From: Mesostigma viride
Lineage: Eukaryota > Streptophyta > Mesostigmatophyceae > Mesostigmatales > Mesostigmataceae
Reading direction: 5' to 3'
Assembly (NCBI GenBank): GCA_009746045.1
Contig: RPFO01000158.1
Span: 1-26,803, forward strand
Length of the DNA: 26,803 nucleotides
Both the position numbers and the translations under genes were made by a program. This document shows, piece after piece, positions 9,747-22,968 of the stretch (position 1 is its first letter; the number at the start of each line of letters is the position of its first letter). The notes under the pieces are model-generated. The model was not told where the DNA came from. It searched no databases and saw only the letters and a list, made by a program, of their open reading frames with translations.

Positions 9747-12068
9747 GTGTATTTACACGTGTGTGCAGCCGCCCCTTGCGTGCATGGTGTATGTACATGT
9801 GAGTGCAGCCGGCCCCTTGCGTGCATGGTGTATGTACATGTGTGTGCAGCCGCCCCTTGCGTGCATGGTGTGTGTACGTGTGTGTGCAGCCGCCCCTAAG
9901 TGCGTGCGCGGTGTATGTACATGTGAGTGCCGTCGCCCCAAGCGTGCATGGTGTGTGTACGTGTGTGTGCAGCCGGCCCTTGCGTGCATGGTGGATGTAC
10001 GTGTGTGTGCAGGCGTCCCTTGCGTGCGCGGTGTGTGTGTAAGTGTGCGTGCACTCGCCCCTTGCGTGCATGGTGTATGTACATGTGTGTGCAGCCGCCC
10101 CTTGCGTGCATGGTGTATGTATACATGTGAGTGCAGCCGGCCCCTTGCGTGCATGGTGTATGTACATGTGTGTGCAGCCGCCCCTTGCGTGCATGGTGTG
10201 TGTACGTGTGTGTGCAGCCGCCCCTTGCGTGCGCGGTGTATGTACATGTGAGTGCCGTCGCCCCAAGCGTGCATGGTGTGTGTACGTGTGTGTGCAGCCG
10301 GCCCTTGCGTGCATGGTGTGTGTACGTGTGTGTGCAGCCGCCCCTTGCGTGCGCGGTGGATGTACGTGTGTGTGCAGCCGCCCCTTGCGTGCATGGTGTG
10401 TGTACGTGTGTGTGCAGCCGCCCCTTGCGTGCGCGGTGTATGTACGTGTGTGTGCATGCGGGCCCTTGCGTGCATGGTGTGTGTACGTGTGTGTGCAGCC
10501 GCCCCTTGCGTGCGCGGTGTATGTACATGTGAGTGCCGTCGCCCCAAGCGTGCATGGTGTGTGTACGTGTGTGTGCAGTTGCCCCTTGCGTGCGCGGTGG
10601 ATGTACGTGTGTGTGCATGCCGGCCCTTGCGTGCATGGTGTGTGTACGTGTGTGTGCATGCCGGCCCTTGCGTGCATGGTGTGTGTACGTGTGTGTGCAG
10701 TTGCCCCTTGCGTGCGCGGTGTATGTACATGTGAGTGCAGTCGCTCCTTGCGTGCGCGGTGTATGTACGTGTGTGTGCACTCGCCCCTTGCGTGCGCGGT
10801 GGATGTACGTGTGTGTGCACTCGCCCCTTGCGTGCGCGGTGGATGTACGTGTGTGTGCAGGCGTCCCTTGCGTGCGTGGTGTATGTACGTGTGTGTGCAG
10901 TTGCCCCAAGCGTGCATGGTGTGTGTACGTGTGTGTGCAGTTGCCCCTTGCGTGCATGGTGTGTGTACGTGTGTGTGCAGCCGCCCCTTGCGTGCGCGGT
11001 GTATGTACGTGTGTGTGCAGGCGTCCCTTGCGTGCGCGGTGTATGTACATGTGAGTGCCGTCGCCCCAAGCGTGCATGGTGTGTGTACGTGTGTGTGCAG
11101 TTGCCCCTTGCGTGCGCGGTGTATGTACATGTGAGTGCAGCCGGCCCCTTGCGTGCGCGGTGGATGTACGTGTGTGTGCACTCGCCCCTTGCGTGCGCGG
11201 TGGATGTACGTGTGTGTGCAGGCGTCCCTTGCGTGCGTGGTGTATGTACATGTGAGTGCCGTCGCCCCAAGCGTGCATGGTGTGTGTACGTGTGTGTGCA
11301 GTTGCCCCTTGCGTGCATGGTGTGTGTACGTGTGTGTGCAGCCGCCCCTTGCGTGCGCGGTGTATGTACGTGTGTGTGCAGTCGCTCCTTGCGTGCATGG
11401 TGTGTGTACGGGTGTGTGCATGCCGGCCCTTGCGTGCATGGTGTGTGTACGTGTGTGTGCATGCCGGCCCTTGCGTGCATGGTGTGTGTACGTGTGTGTG
11501 CAGTTGCCCCTTGCGTGCGCGGTGGATGTACGTGACAGTGTGTGCAGGCGTCCCTTGCGTGCGCGGTGTGTGTGTAAGTGTGCGTGCAGCCGGCCCTTGC
11601 GTGCGCGGTGGATGTACGTGCATGGTGTATGTACATGTGAGTGCAGTCGCTCCTTGCGTGCATGGTGTGTGTACGGGTGTGTGCATGCCGGCCCTTGCGT
11701 GCATGGTGTGTGTACGTGTGTGCAGTTGCCCCTTGCGTGCGCGGTGTATGTACATGTGAGTGCAGTCGCTCCTTGCGTGCGCGGTGTATGTACGTGTGTG
11801 TGCACTCGCCCCTTGCGTGCGCGGTGGATGTACGTGTGTGTGCACTCGCCCTTGCGTGCGCGGTGGATGTACGTGTGTGTGCAGGCGTCCCTTGCGTGCG
11901 TGGTGTATGTACGTGTGTGTGCAGTTGCCCCAAGCGTGCATGGTGTGTGTACGTGTGTGTGCAGTTGCCCCTTGCGTGCATGGTGTGTGTACGTGTGTGT
12001 GCAGCCGCCCCTTGCGTGCGCGGTGTATGTACGTGTGTGTGCAGGCGTCCCTTGCGTGCGTGGTGTAT
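9747..12068. repeat. Higher-order block, copy 2 (no element insertion)
   Basis: Block of 2322 bp starting at the GTGTATTTACAC landmark, with the same unit order as 2760-5121. It ends at TGGTGTAT, where the array continues uninterrupted. One unit is missing compared with copy 1: near 11700-11720 the doubled CATGCCGGCCC unit is single and followed by a shortened GTGTGTGCAG joint. Confidence 0.7.
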
Positions 12069-12076
12069 GTACGTGT
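12061..12076. other. Empty insertion site, best match
   Basis: TGGTGTAT|GTACGTG at 12068/12069. The right side matches 7134 to about 7925 unit for unit (offset 4935); the left side matches the 5' flank back at least to 4934. Comparison with 5121/7134 shows no gained or lost base at the insertion. Similar uninterrupted contexts occur at 16885/16886, 19629/19630 and 22471/22472. Confidence 0.8.
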
Positions 12077-14560
12077 GTGTGCAGCCGGCCCTTGCGTGCA
12101 TGGTGTGTGTACGTGTGTGTGCAGTTGCCCCTTGCGTGCATGGTGTGTGTACATGTGAGTGCAGTCGCTCCTTGCGTGCGCGGTGGATGTACGTGTGTGT
12201 GCAGGCGTCCCTTGCGTGCGTGGTGTATGTACATGTGAGTGCCGTCGCCCCAAGCGTGCATGGTGTGTGTACGTGTGTGTGCAGTTGCCCCTTGCGTGCG
12301 CGGTGGATGTACGTGACAGTGTGTGCAGGCGTCCCTTGCGTGCGCGGTGTGTGTGTAAGTGTGCGTGCAGCCGGCCCTTGCGTGCGCGGTGGATGTACGT
12401 GCATGGTGTATGTACATGTGAGTGCAGCCGGCCCCTTGCGTGCATGGTGTATGTACATGTGTGTGCAGCCGCCCCTTGCGTGCGCGGTGTATGTACGTGT
12501 GTGTGCAGGCGTCCCTTGCGTGCGTGGTGTATGTACGTGTGTGTGCAGCCGGCCCTTGCGTGCATGGTGTGTGTACGTGTGTGTGCAGTTGCCCCTTGCG
12601 TGCATGGTGTGTGTACATGTGAGTGCAGTCGCTCCTTGCGTGCGCGGTGGATGTACGTGTGTGTGCACTTGCCCCTTGCGTGCGCGATGGATGTACGTGT
12701 GTGTGCAGCCGGCCCTTGCGTGCATGGTGGATGTACATGTGAGTGCAGCCGGCCCTTGCGTGCGCGGTGGATGTACGTGTGTGTGCAGCCGCCCCTTGCG
12801 TGCATGGTGTGTGTACGTGTGTGTGCAGCCGCCCCTTGCGTGCGCGGTGTATGTATATACGTGTGTGTGCATGCCGGCCCTTGCGTGCATGGTGTGTGTA
12901 CGTGTGTGTGCAGCCGCCCCTTGCGTGCGCGGTGTATGTACATGTGAGTGCCGTCGCCCCAAGCGTGCATGGTGTGTGTACGTGTGTGTGCAGTTGCCCC
13001 TTGCGTGTGTGGTGTGTGTACGTGTGTGTGCAGCCGCCCCTTGCGTGCGCGGTGTATGTACATGTGAGTGCCGTCGCCCCAAGCGTGCATGGTGTGTGTA
13101 CGTGTGTGTGCAGCCGGCCCTTGCGTGCATGGTGTGTGTACGTGTGTGTGCAGCCGCCCCTTGCGTGCGCGGTGGATGTACGTGTGTGTGCAGCCGCCCC
13201 TTGCGTGCATGGTGTGTGTACGTGTGTGTGCAGCCGCCCCTTGCGTGCGCGGTGTATGTACGTGTGTGTGCATGCGGGCCCTTGCGTGCATGGTGTGTGT
13301 ACGTGTGTGTGCAGCCGCCCCTTGCGTGCGCGGTGTATGTACATGTGAGTGCCGTCGCCCCAAGCGTGCATGGTGTGTGTACGTGTGTGTGCAGTTGCCC
13401 CTTGCGTGCGCGGTGGATGTACGTGTGTGTGCATGCCGGCCCTTGCGTGCATGGTGTGTGTACGTGTGTGTGCATGCCGGCCCTTGCGTGCATGGTGTGT
13501 GTACGTGTGTGTGCAGTTGCCCCTTGCGTGCGCGGTGTATGTACATGTGAGTGCAGTCGCTCCTTGCGTGCGCGGTGTATGTACGTGTGTGTGCACTCGC
13601 CCCTTGCGTGCGCGATGGATGTACGTGTGTGTGCACTCGCCCCTTGCGTGCGCGGTGGATGTACGTGTGTGTGCAGGCGTCCCTTGCGTGCGTGGTGTAT
13701 GTACGTGTGTGTGCAGTTGCCCCAAGCGTGCATGGTGTGTGTACGTGTGTGTGCAGTTGCCCCTTGCGTGCATGGTGTGTGTACGTGTGTGTGCAGCCGC
13801 CCCTTGCGTGCGCGGTGTATGTACGTGTGTGTGCAGGCGTCCCTTGCGTGCGCGGTGTATGTACATGTGAGTGCCGTCGCCCCAAGCGTGCATGGTGTGT
13901 GTACGTGTGTGTGCAGTTGCCCCTTGCGTGCGCGGTGTATGTACATGTGAGTGCAGCCGGCCCCTTGCGTGCGCGGTGGATGTACGTGTGTGTGCACTCG
14001 CCCCTTGCGTGCGCGGTGGATGTACGTGTGTGTGCAGGCGTCCCTTGCGTGCGTGGTGTATGTACATGTGAGTGCCGTCGCCCCAAGCGTGCATGGTGTG
14101 TGTACGTGTGTGTGCAGTTGCCCCTTGCGTGCATGGTGTGTGTACGTGTGTGTGCAGCCGCCCCTTGCGTGCGCGGTGTATGTACGTGTGTGTGCAGTCG
14201 CTCCTTGCGTGCATGGTGTGTGTACGGGTGTGTGCATGCCGGCCCTTGCGTGCATGGTGTGTGTACGTGTGTGTGCATGCCGGCCCTTGCGTGCATGGTG
14301 TGTGTACGTGTGTGTGCAGTTGCCCCTTGCGTGCGCGGTGGATGTACGTGACAGTGTGTGCAGGCGTCCCTTGCGTGCGCGGTGTGTGTGTAAGTGTGCG
14401 TGCAGCCGGCCCTTGCGTGCGCGGTGGATGTACGTGCATGGTGTATGTACATGTGAGTGCAGTCGCTCCTTGCGTGCATGGTGTGTGTACGTGTGTGTGC
14501 AGCCGCCCCTTGCGTGCGCGGTGTGTGTACGTGTGTGTGCAGCCGCCCCTTGCATGCGCG

Positions 14561-16885
14561 GTGTATTTACACGTGTGTGCAGCCGCCCCTTGCGTGCATG
14601 GTGTATGTACATGTGAGTGCAGCCGGCCCCTTGCGTGCATGGTGTATGTACATGTGTGTGCAGCCGCCCCTTGCGTGCATGGTGTGTGTACGTGTGTGTG
14701 CAGCCGCCCCTAAGTGCGTGCGCGGTGTATGTACATGTGAGTGCCGTCGCCCCAAGCGTGCATGGTGTGTGTACGTGTGTGTGCAGCCGGCCCTTGCGTG
14801 CATGGTGGATGTACGTGTGTGTGCAGGCGTCCCTTGCGTGCGCGGTGTGTGTGTAAGTGTGCGTGCACTCGCCCCTTGCGTGCATGGTGTATGTACATGT
14901 GTGTGCAGCCGCCCCTTGCGTGCATGGTGTATGTATACATGTGAGTGCAGCCGGCCCCTTGCGTGCATGGTGTATGTACATGTGTGTGCAGCCGCCCCTT
15001 GCGTGCATGGTGTGTGTACGTGTGTGTGCAGCCGCCCCTTGCGTGCGCGGTGTATGTACATGTGAGTGCCGTCGCCCCAAGCGTGCATGGTGTGTGTACG
15101 TGTGTGTGCAGTTGCCCCAAGCGTGCATGGTGTGTGTACGTGTGTGTGCAGCCGCCCCTTGCGTGCGCGGTGGATGTACGTGTGTGTGCAGCCGCCCCTT
15201 GCGTGCATGGTGTGTGTACGTGTGTGTGCAGCCGCCCCTTGCGTGCGCGGTGTATGTACGTGTGTGTGCATGCGGGCCCTTGCGTGCATGGTGTGTGTAC
15301 GTGTGTGTGCAGCCGCCCCTTGCGTGCGCGGTGTATGTACATGTGAGTGCCGTCGCCCCAAGCGTGCATGGTGTGTGTACGTGTGTGTGCAGTTGCCCCT
15401 TGCGTGCGCGGTGGATGTACGTGTGTGTGCATGCCGGCCCTTGCGTGCATGGTGTGTGTACGTGTGTGTGCATGCCGGCCCTTGCGTGCATGGTGTGTGT
15501 ACGTGTGTGTGCAGTTGCCCCTTGCGTGCGCGGTGTATGTACATGTGAGTGCAGTCGCTCCTTGCGTGCGCGGTGGATGTACGTGTGTGTGCACTCGCCC
15601 CTTGCGTGCGCGGTGGATGTACGTGTGTGTGCACTCGCCCCTTGCGTGCGCGGTGGATGTACGTGTGTGTGCAGGCGTCCCTTGCGTGCGTGGTGTATGT
15701 ACGTGTGTGTGCAGTTGCCCCAAGCGTGCATGGTGTGTGTACGTGTGTGTGCAGTTGCCCCTTGCGTGCATGGTGTGTGTACGTGTGTGTGCAGCCGCCC
15801 CTTGCGTGCGCGGTGTATGTACGTGTGTGTGCAGGCGTCCCTTGCGTGCGCGGTGTATGTACATGTGAGTGCCGTCGCCCCAAGCGTGCATGGTGTGTGT
15901 ACGTGTGTGTGCAGTTGCCCCTTGCGTGCGCGGTGTATGTACATGTGAGTGCAGCCGGCCCCTTGCGTGCGCGGTGGATGTACGTGTGTGTGCACTCGCC
16001 CCTTGCGTGCGCGGTGGATGTACGTGTGTGTGCAGGCGTCCCTTGCGTGCGTGGTGTATGTACATGTGAGTGCCGTCGCCCCAAGCGTGCATGGTGTGTG
16101 TACGTGTGTGTGCAGTTGCCCCTTGCGTGCATGGTGTGTGTACGTGTGTGTGCAGCCGCCCCTTGCGTGCGCGGTGTATGTACGTGTGTGTGCAGTCGCT
16201 CCTTGCGTGCATGGTGTGTGTACGGGTGTGTGCATGCCGGCCCTTGCGTGCATGGTGTGTGTACGTGTGTGTGCATGCCGGCCCTTGCGTGCATGGTGTG
16301 TGTACGTGTGTGTGCAGTTGCCCCTTGCGTGCGCGGTGGATGTACGTGACAGTGTGTGCAGGCGTCCCTTGCGTGCGCGGTGTGTGTGTAAGTGTGCGTG
16401 CAGCCGGCCCTTGCGTGCGCGGTGGATGTACGTGCATGGTGTATGTACATGTGAGTGCAGTCGCTCCTTGCGTGCATGGTGTGTGTACGGGTGTGTGCAT
16501 GCCGGCCCTTGCGTGCATGGTGTGTGTACGTGTGTGTGCAGTTGCCCCTTGCGTGCGCGGTGTATGTACATGTGAGTGCAGTCGCTCCTTGCGTGCGCGG
16601 TGTATGTACGTGTGTGTGCACTCGCCCCTTGCGTGCGCGGTGGATGTACGTGTGTGTGCACTCGCCCCTTGCGTGCGCGGTGGATGTACGTGTGTGTGCA
16701 GGCGTCCCTTGCGTGCGTGGTGTATGTACGTGTGTGTGCAGTTGCCCCAAGCGTGCATGGTGTGTGTACGTGTGTGTGCAGTTGCCCCTTGCGTGCATGG
16801 TGTGTGTACGTGTGTGTGCAGCCGCCCCTTGCGTGCGCGGTGTATGTACGTGTGTGTGCAGGCGTCCCTTGCGTGCGTGGTGTAT
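14561..16885. repeat. Higher-order block, copy 3 (no element insertion)
   Basis: Block of 2325 bp from the GTGTATTTACAC landmark to the uninterrupted equivalent of the insertion site. It follows copy 2 with an offset of 4814 bp over its first part. A few units are exchanged, for example GTTGCCCCAAGCG near 15110 where the other copies have GCCGGCCCTTGCG, which suggests gene conversion or unequal exchange at the level of single units. Confidence 0.7.
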
Positions 16886-19800
16886 GTACGTGTGTGTGCA
16901 GCCGGCCCTTGCGTGCATGGTGTGTGTACGTGTGTATGCAGTTGCCCCTTGCGTGCATGGTGTGTGTACATGTGAGTGCAGTCGCTCCTTGCGTGCGCGG
17001 TGGATGTACGTGTGTGTGCAGGCGTCCCTTGCGTGCGTGGTGTATGTACATGTGAGTGCCGTCGCCCCAAGCGTGCATGGTGTGTGTACGTGTGTGTGCA
17101 GTTGCCCCTTGCGTGCGCGGTGGATGTACGTGACAGTGTGTGCAGGCGTCCCTTGCGTGCGCGGTGTGTGTGTAAGTGTGCGTGCAGCCGGCCCTTGCGT
17201 GCGCGGTGGATGTACGTGCATGGTGTATGTACATGTGAGTGCAGCCGGCCCCTTGCGTGCATGGTGTATGTACATGTGTGTGCAGCCGCCCCTTGCGTGC
17301 GCGGTGTATGTACGTGTGTGTGCAGGCGTCCCTTGCGTGCGTGGTGTATGTACGTGTGTGTGCAGCCGGCCCTTGCGTGCATGGTGTGTGTACGTGTGTG
17401 TGCAGTTGCCCCTTGCGTGCATGGTGTGTGTACATGTGAGTGCAGTCGCTCCTTGCGTGCGCGGTGGATGTACGTGTGTGTGCACTTGCCCCTTGCGTGC
17501 GCGATGGATGTACGTGTGTGTGCAGCCGGCCCTTGCGTGCATGGTGGATGTACATGTGAGTGCAGCCGGCCCTTGCGTGCGCGGTGGATGTACGTGTGTG
17601 TGCAGCCGCCCCTTGCGTGCATGGTGTGTGTACGTGTGTGTGCAGCCGCCCCTTGCGTGCGCGGTGTATGTATATACGTGTGTGTGCATGCCGGCCCTTG
17701 CGTGCATGGTGTGTGTACGTGTGTGTGCAGCCGCCCCTTGCGTGCGCGGTGTATGTACATGTGAGTGCCGTCGCCCCAAGCGTGCATGGTGTGTGTACGT
17801 GTGTGTGCAGTTGCCCCTTGCGTGCGCGGTGGATGTACGTGTGTGTGCAGCCGGCCCTTGCGTGCATGGTGGATGTACGTGTGTGTGCAGGCGTCCCTTG
17901 CGTGCGCGGTGTGTGTGTAAGTGTGCGTGCACTCGCCCCTTGCGTGCGCGGTGGATGTACGTGACAGTGTGTGCAGGCGTCCCTTGCGTGCGCGGTGGAT
18001 GTACGTGTGTGTGCACTTGCCCCTTGCGTGCGCGATGGATGTACGTGTGTGTGCAGCCGGCCCTTGCGTGCATGGTGTGTGTACATGTGAGTGCAGTCGC
18101 TCCTTGCGTGCGCGGTGGATGTACGTGTGTGTGCACTTGCCCCTTGCGTGCGCGATGGATGTACGTGTGTGTGCATGCCGGCCCTTGCGTGCATGGTGTG
18201 TGTACGTGTGTGTGCAGTTGCCCCTTGCGTGCGCGGTGTATGTACATGTGAGTGCAGTCGCTCCTTGCGTGCGCGGTGTATGTACGTGTGTGTGCACTCG
18301 CCCCTTGCGTGCGCGGTGGATGTACGTGTGTGTGCACTCGCCCCTTGCGTGCGCGGTGGATGTACGTGTGTGTGCAGGCGTCCCTTGCGTGCGTGGTGTA
18401 TGTACGTGTGTGTGCAGTTGCCCCAAGCGTGCATGGTGTGTGTACGTGTGTGTGCAGTTGCCCCTTGCGTGCATGGTGTGTGTACGTGTGTGTGCAGCCG
18501 CCCCTTGCGTGCGCGGTGTATGTACGTGTGTGTGCAGGCGTCCCTTGCGTGCGCGGTGTATGTACATGTGAGTGCCGTCGCCCCAAGCGTGCATGGTGTG
18601 TGTACGTGTGTGTGCAGTTGCCCCTTGCGTGCGCGGTGTATGTACATGTGAGTGCAGCCGGCCCCTTGCGTGCGCGGTGGATGTACGTGTGTGTGCACTC
18701 GCCCCTTGCGTGCGCGGTGGATGTACGTGTGTGTGCAGGCGTCCCTTGCGTGCGTGGTGTATGTACATGTGAGTGCCGTCGCCCCAAGCGTGCATGGTGT
18801 GTGTACGTGTGTGTGCAGTTGCCCCTTGCGTGCATGGTGTGTGTACGTGTGTGTGCAGCCGCCCCTTGCGTGCGCGGTGTATGTACGTGTGTGTGCAGTC
18901 GCTCCTTGCGTGCATGGTGTGTGTACGGGTGTGTGCATGCCGGCCCTTGCGTGCATGGTGTGTGTACGTGTGTGTGCATGCCGGCCCTTGCGTGCATGGT
19001 GTGTGTACGTGTGTGTGCAGTTGCCCCTTGCGTGCGCGGTGGATGTACGTGACAGTGTGTGCAGGCGTCCCTTGCGTGCGCGGTGTGTGTGTAAGTGTGC
19101 GTGCAGCCGGCCCTTGCGTGCGCGGTGGATGTACGTGCATGGTGTATGTACATGTGAGTGCAGTCGCTCCTTGCGTGCATGGTGTGTGTACGGGTGTGTG
19201 CATGCCGGCCCTTGCGTGCATGGTGTGTGTACGTGTGTGTGCATGCCGGCCCTTGCGTGCATGGTGTGTGTACGTGTGTGTGCAGTTGCCCCTTGCGTGC
19301 GCGGTGTATGTACATGTGAGTGCAGTCGCTCCTTGCGTGCGCGGTGTATGTACGTGTGTGTGCACTCGCCCCTTGCGTGCGCGGTGGATGTACGTGTGTG
19401 TGCACTCGCCCCTTGCGTGCGCGGTGGATGTACGTGTGTGTGCAGGCGTCCCTTGCGTGCGTGGTGTATGTACGTGTGTGTGCAGTTGCCCCAAGCGTGC
19501 ATGGTGTGTGTACGTGTGTGTGCAGTTGCCCCTTGCGTGCATGGTGTGTGTACGTGTGTGTGCAGCCGCCCCTTGCGTGCGCGGTGTATGTACGTGTGTG
19601 TGCAGGCGTCCCTTGCGTGCGTGGTGTATGTACGTGTGTGTGCAGCCGGCCCTTGCGTGCATGGTGTGTGTACGTGTGTGTGCAGTTGCCCCTTGCGTGC
19701 ATGGTGTGTGTACATGTGAGTGCAGTCGCTCCTTGCGTGCGCGGTGGATGTACGTGTGTGTGCAGGCGTCCCTTGCGTGCGTGGTGTATGTACATGTGAG

Positions 19801-22800
19801 TGCCGTCGCCCCAAGCGTGCATGGTGTGTGTACGTGTGTGTGCAGTTGCCCCTTGCGTGCGCGGTGGATGTACGTGACAGTGTGTGCAGGCGTCCCTTGC
19901 GTGCGCGGTGTGTGTGTAAGTGTGCGTGCAGCCGGCCCTTGCGTGCGCGGTGGATGTACGTGCATGGTGTATGTACATGTGAGTGCAGCCGGCCCCTTGC
20001 GTGCATGGTGTATGTACATGTGTGTGCAGCCGCCCCTTGCGTGCGCGGTGTATGTACGTGTGTGTGCAGGCGTCCCTTGCGTGCGTGGTGTATGTACGTG
20101 TGTGTGCAGCCGGCCCTTGCGTGCATGGTGTGTGTACGTGTGTGTGCAGTTGCCCCTTGCGTGCATGGTGTGTGTACATGTGAGTGCAGTCGCTCCTTGC
20201 GTGCGCGGTGGATGTACGTGTGTGTGCACTTGCCCCTTGCGTGCGCGATGGATGTACGTGTGTGTGCAGCCGGCCCTTGCGTGCATGGTGGATGTACATG
20301 TGAGTGCAGCCGGCCCTTGCGTGCGCGGTGGATGTACGTGTGTGTGCAGCCGCCCCTTGCGTGCATGGTGTGTGTACGTGTGTGTGCAGCCGCCCCTTGC
20401 GTGCGCGGTGTATGTATATACGTGTGTGTGCATGCCGGCCCTTGCGTGCATGGTGTGTGTACGTGTGTGTGCAGCCGCCCCTTGCGTGCGCGGTGTATGT
20501 ACATGTGAGTGCCGTCGCCCCAAGCGTGCATGGTGTGTGTACGTGTGTGTGCAGTTGCCCCTTGCGTGCGCGGTGGATGTACGTGTGTGTGCAGCCGGCC
20601 CTTGCGTGCATGGTGGATGTACGTGTGTGTGCAGGCGTCCCTTGCGTGCGCGGTGTGTGTGTAAGTGTGCGTGCACTCGCCCCTTGCGTGCGCGGTGGAT
20701 GTACGTGACAGTGTGTGCAGGCGTCCCTTGCGTGCGCGGTGGATGTACGTGTGTGTGCACTTGCCCCTTGCGTGCGCGATGGATGTACGTGTGTGTGCAG
20801 CCGGCCCTTGCGTGCATGGTGTGTGTACGTGTGTGTGCAGTCGCTCCTTGCGTGCGCGGTGGATGTACGTGTGTGTGCACTTGCCCCTTGCGTGCGCGAT
20901 GGATGTACGTGTGTGTGCAGCCGGCCCTTGCGTGCATGGTGGATGTACATGTGAGTGCAGCCGGCCCTTGCGTGCGCGGTGGATGTACGTGTGTGTGCAG
21001 CCGCCCCTTGCGTGCATGGTGTGTGTACGTGTGTGTGCAGCCGCCCTTGCGTGCGCGGTGTATGTACGTGTGTGTGCATGCCGGCCCTTGCGTGCATGGT
21101 GTGTGTACGTGTGTGTGCAGCCGCCCTTGCGTGCGCGGTGTATGTACATGTGAGTGCCGTCGCCCCAAGCGTGCATGGTGTGTGTACGTGTGTGTGCAGT
21201 TGCCCCAAGCGTGCATGGTGTGTGTACGTGTGTGTGCAGCCGGCCCTTGCGTGCATGGTGGATGTACGTGTGTGTGCAGGCGTCCCTTGCGTGCGCGGTG
21301 TGTGTGTAAGTGTGCGTGCACTCGCCCCTTGCGTGCGCGGTGGATGTACGTGACAGTGTGTGCAGGCGTCCCTTGCGTGCGCGGTGGATGTACGTGTGTG
21401 TGCACTTGCCCCTTGCGTGCGCGATGGATGTACGTGTGTGTGCAGCCGGCCCTTGCGTGCATGGTGTGTGTACATGTGAGTGCAGTCGCTCCTTGCGTGC
21501 GCGGTGGATGTACGTGTGTGTGCACTCGCCCCTTGCGTGCGCGGTGGATGTACGTGTGTGTGCACTCGCCCCTTGCGTGCGCGGTGGATGTACGTGTGTG
21601 TGCAGGCGTCCCTTGCGTGCGTGGTGGATGTACGTGTGTGTGCAGTCGCTCCTTGCGTGCGCGGTGTATGTACGTGTGTGTGCACTCGCCCCTTGCGTGC
21701 GCGGTGGATGTACGTGTGTGTGCAGCCGGCCCTTGCGTGCATGGTGTGTGTACGTGTGTGTGCAGTTGCCCCTTGCGTGCGCGGTGGATGTACGTGTGTG
21801 TGCACTCGCCCCTTGCGTGCGCGGTGGATGTACGTGTGTGTGCACTCGCCCCTTGCGTGCGCGGTGGATGTACGTGTGTGTGCAGGCGTCCCTTGCGTGC
21901 GTGGTGTATGTACATGTGAGTGCCGTCGCCCCAAGCGTGCATGGTGTGTGTACGTGTGTGTGCAGTTGCCCCTTGCGTGCATGGTGTGTGTACGTGTGTG
22001 TGCACTTGCCCCTTGCGTGCGCGGTGTATGTACGTGTGTGTGCAGTCGCTCCTTGCGTGCATGGTGTGTGTACGGGTGTGTGCATGCCGGCCCTTGCGTG
22101 CATGGTGTGTGTACGTGTGTGTGCATGCCGGCCCTTGCGTGCATGGTGTGTGTACGTGTGTGTGCAGTTGCCCCTTGCGTGCGCGGTGTATGTACGTGTG
22201 TGTGCACTCGCCCCTTGCGTGCGCGGTGGATGTACGTGTGTGTGCACTCGCCCCTTGCGTGCGCGGTGGATGTACGTGTGTGTGCAGGCGTCCCTTGCGT
22301 GCGTGGTGTATGTACGTGTGTGTGCAGTTGCCCCAAGCGTGCATGGTGTGTGTACGTGTGTGTGCAGTTGCCCCTTGCGTGCATGGTGTGTGTACGTGTG
22401 TGTGCTGCCGCCCCTTGCGTGCGCGGTGTATGTACGTGTGTGTGCAGGCGTCCCTTGCGTGCGTGGTGTATGTACGTGTGTGTGCAGCCGGCCCTTGCGT
22501 GCATGGTGTGTGTACGTGTGTGTGCAGTTGCCCCTTGCGTGCATGGTGTGTGTACATGTGAGTGCAGTCGCTCCTTGCGTGCGCGGTGGATGTACGTGTG
22601 TGTGCAGGCGTCCCTTGCGTGCGTGGTGTATGTACATGTGAGTGCCGTCGCCCCAAGCGTGCATGGTGTGTGTACGTGTGTGTGCAGTTGCCCCTTGCGT
22701 GCGCGGTGGATGTACGTGACAGTGTGTGCAGGCGTCCCTTGCGTGCGCGGTGTGTGTGTAAGTGTGCGTGCAGCCGGCCCTTGCGTGCGCGGTGGATGTA

Positions 22801-22968
22801 CGTGCATGGTGTATGTACATGTGAGTGCAGCCGGCCCCTTGCGTGCATGGTGTATGTACATGTGTGTGCAGCTGCCCCTTGCGTGCATGGTGTGTGTACG
22901 TGTGTGTGCAGCCGCCCTTGCGTGCGCGGTGTGTGTACGTGTGTGTGCAGCCGCCCCTTGCATGCGCG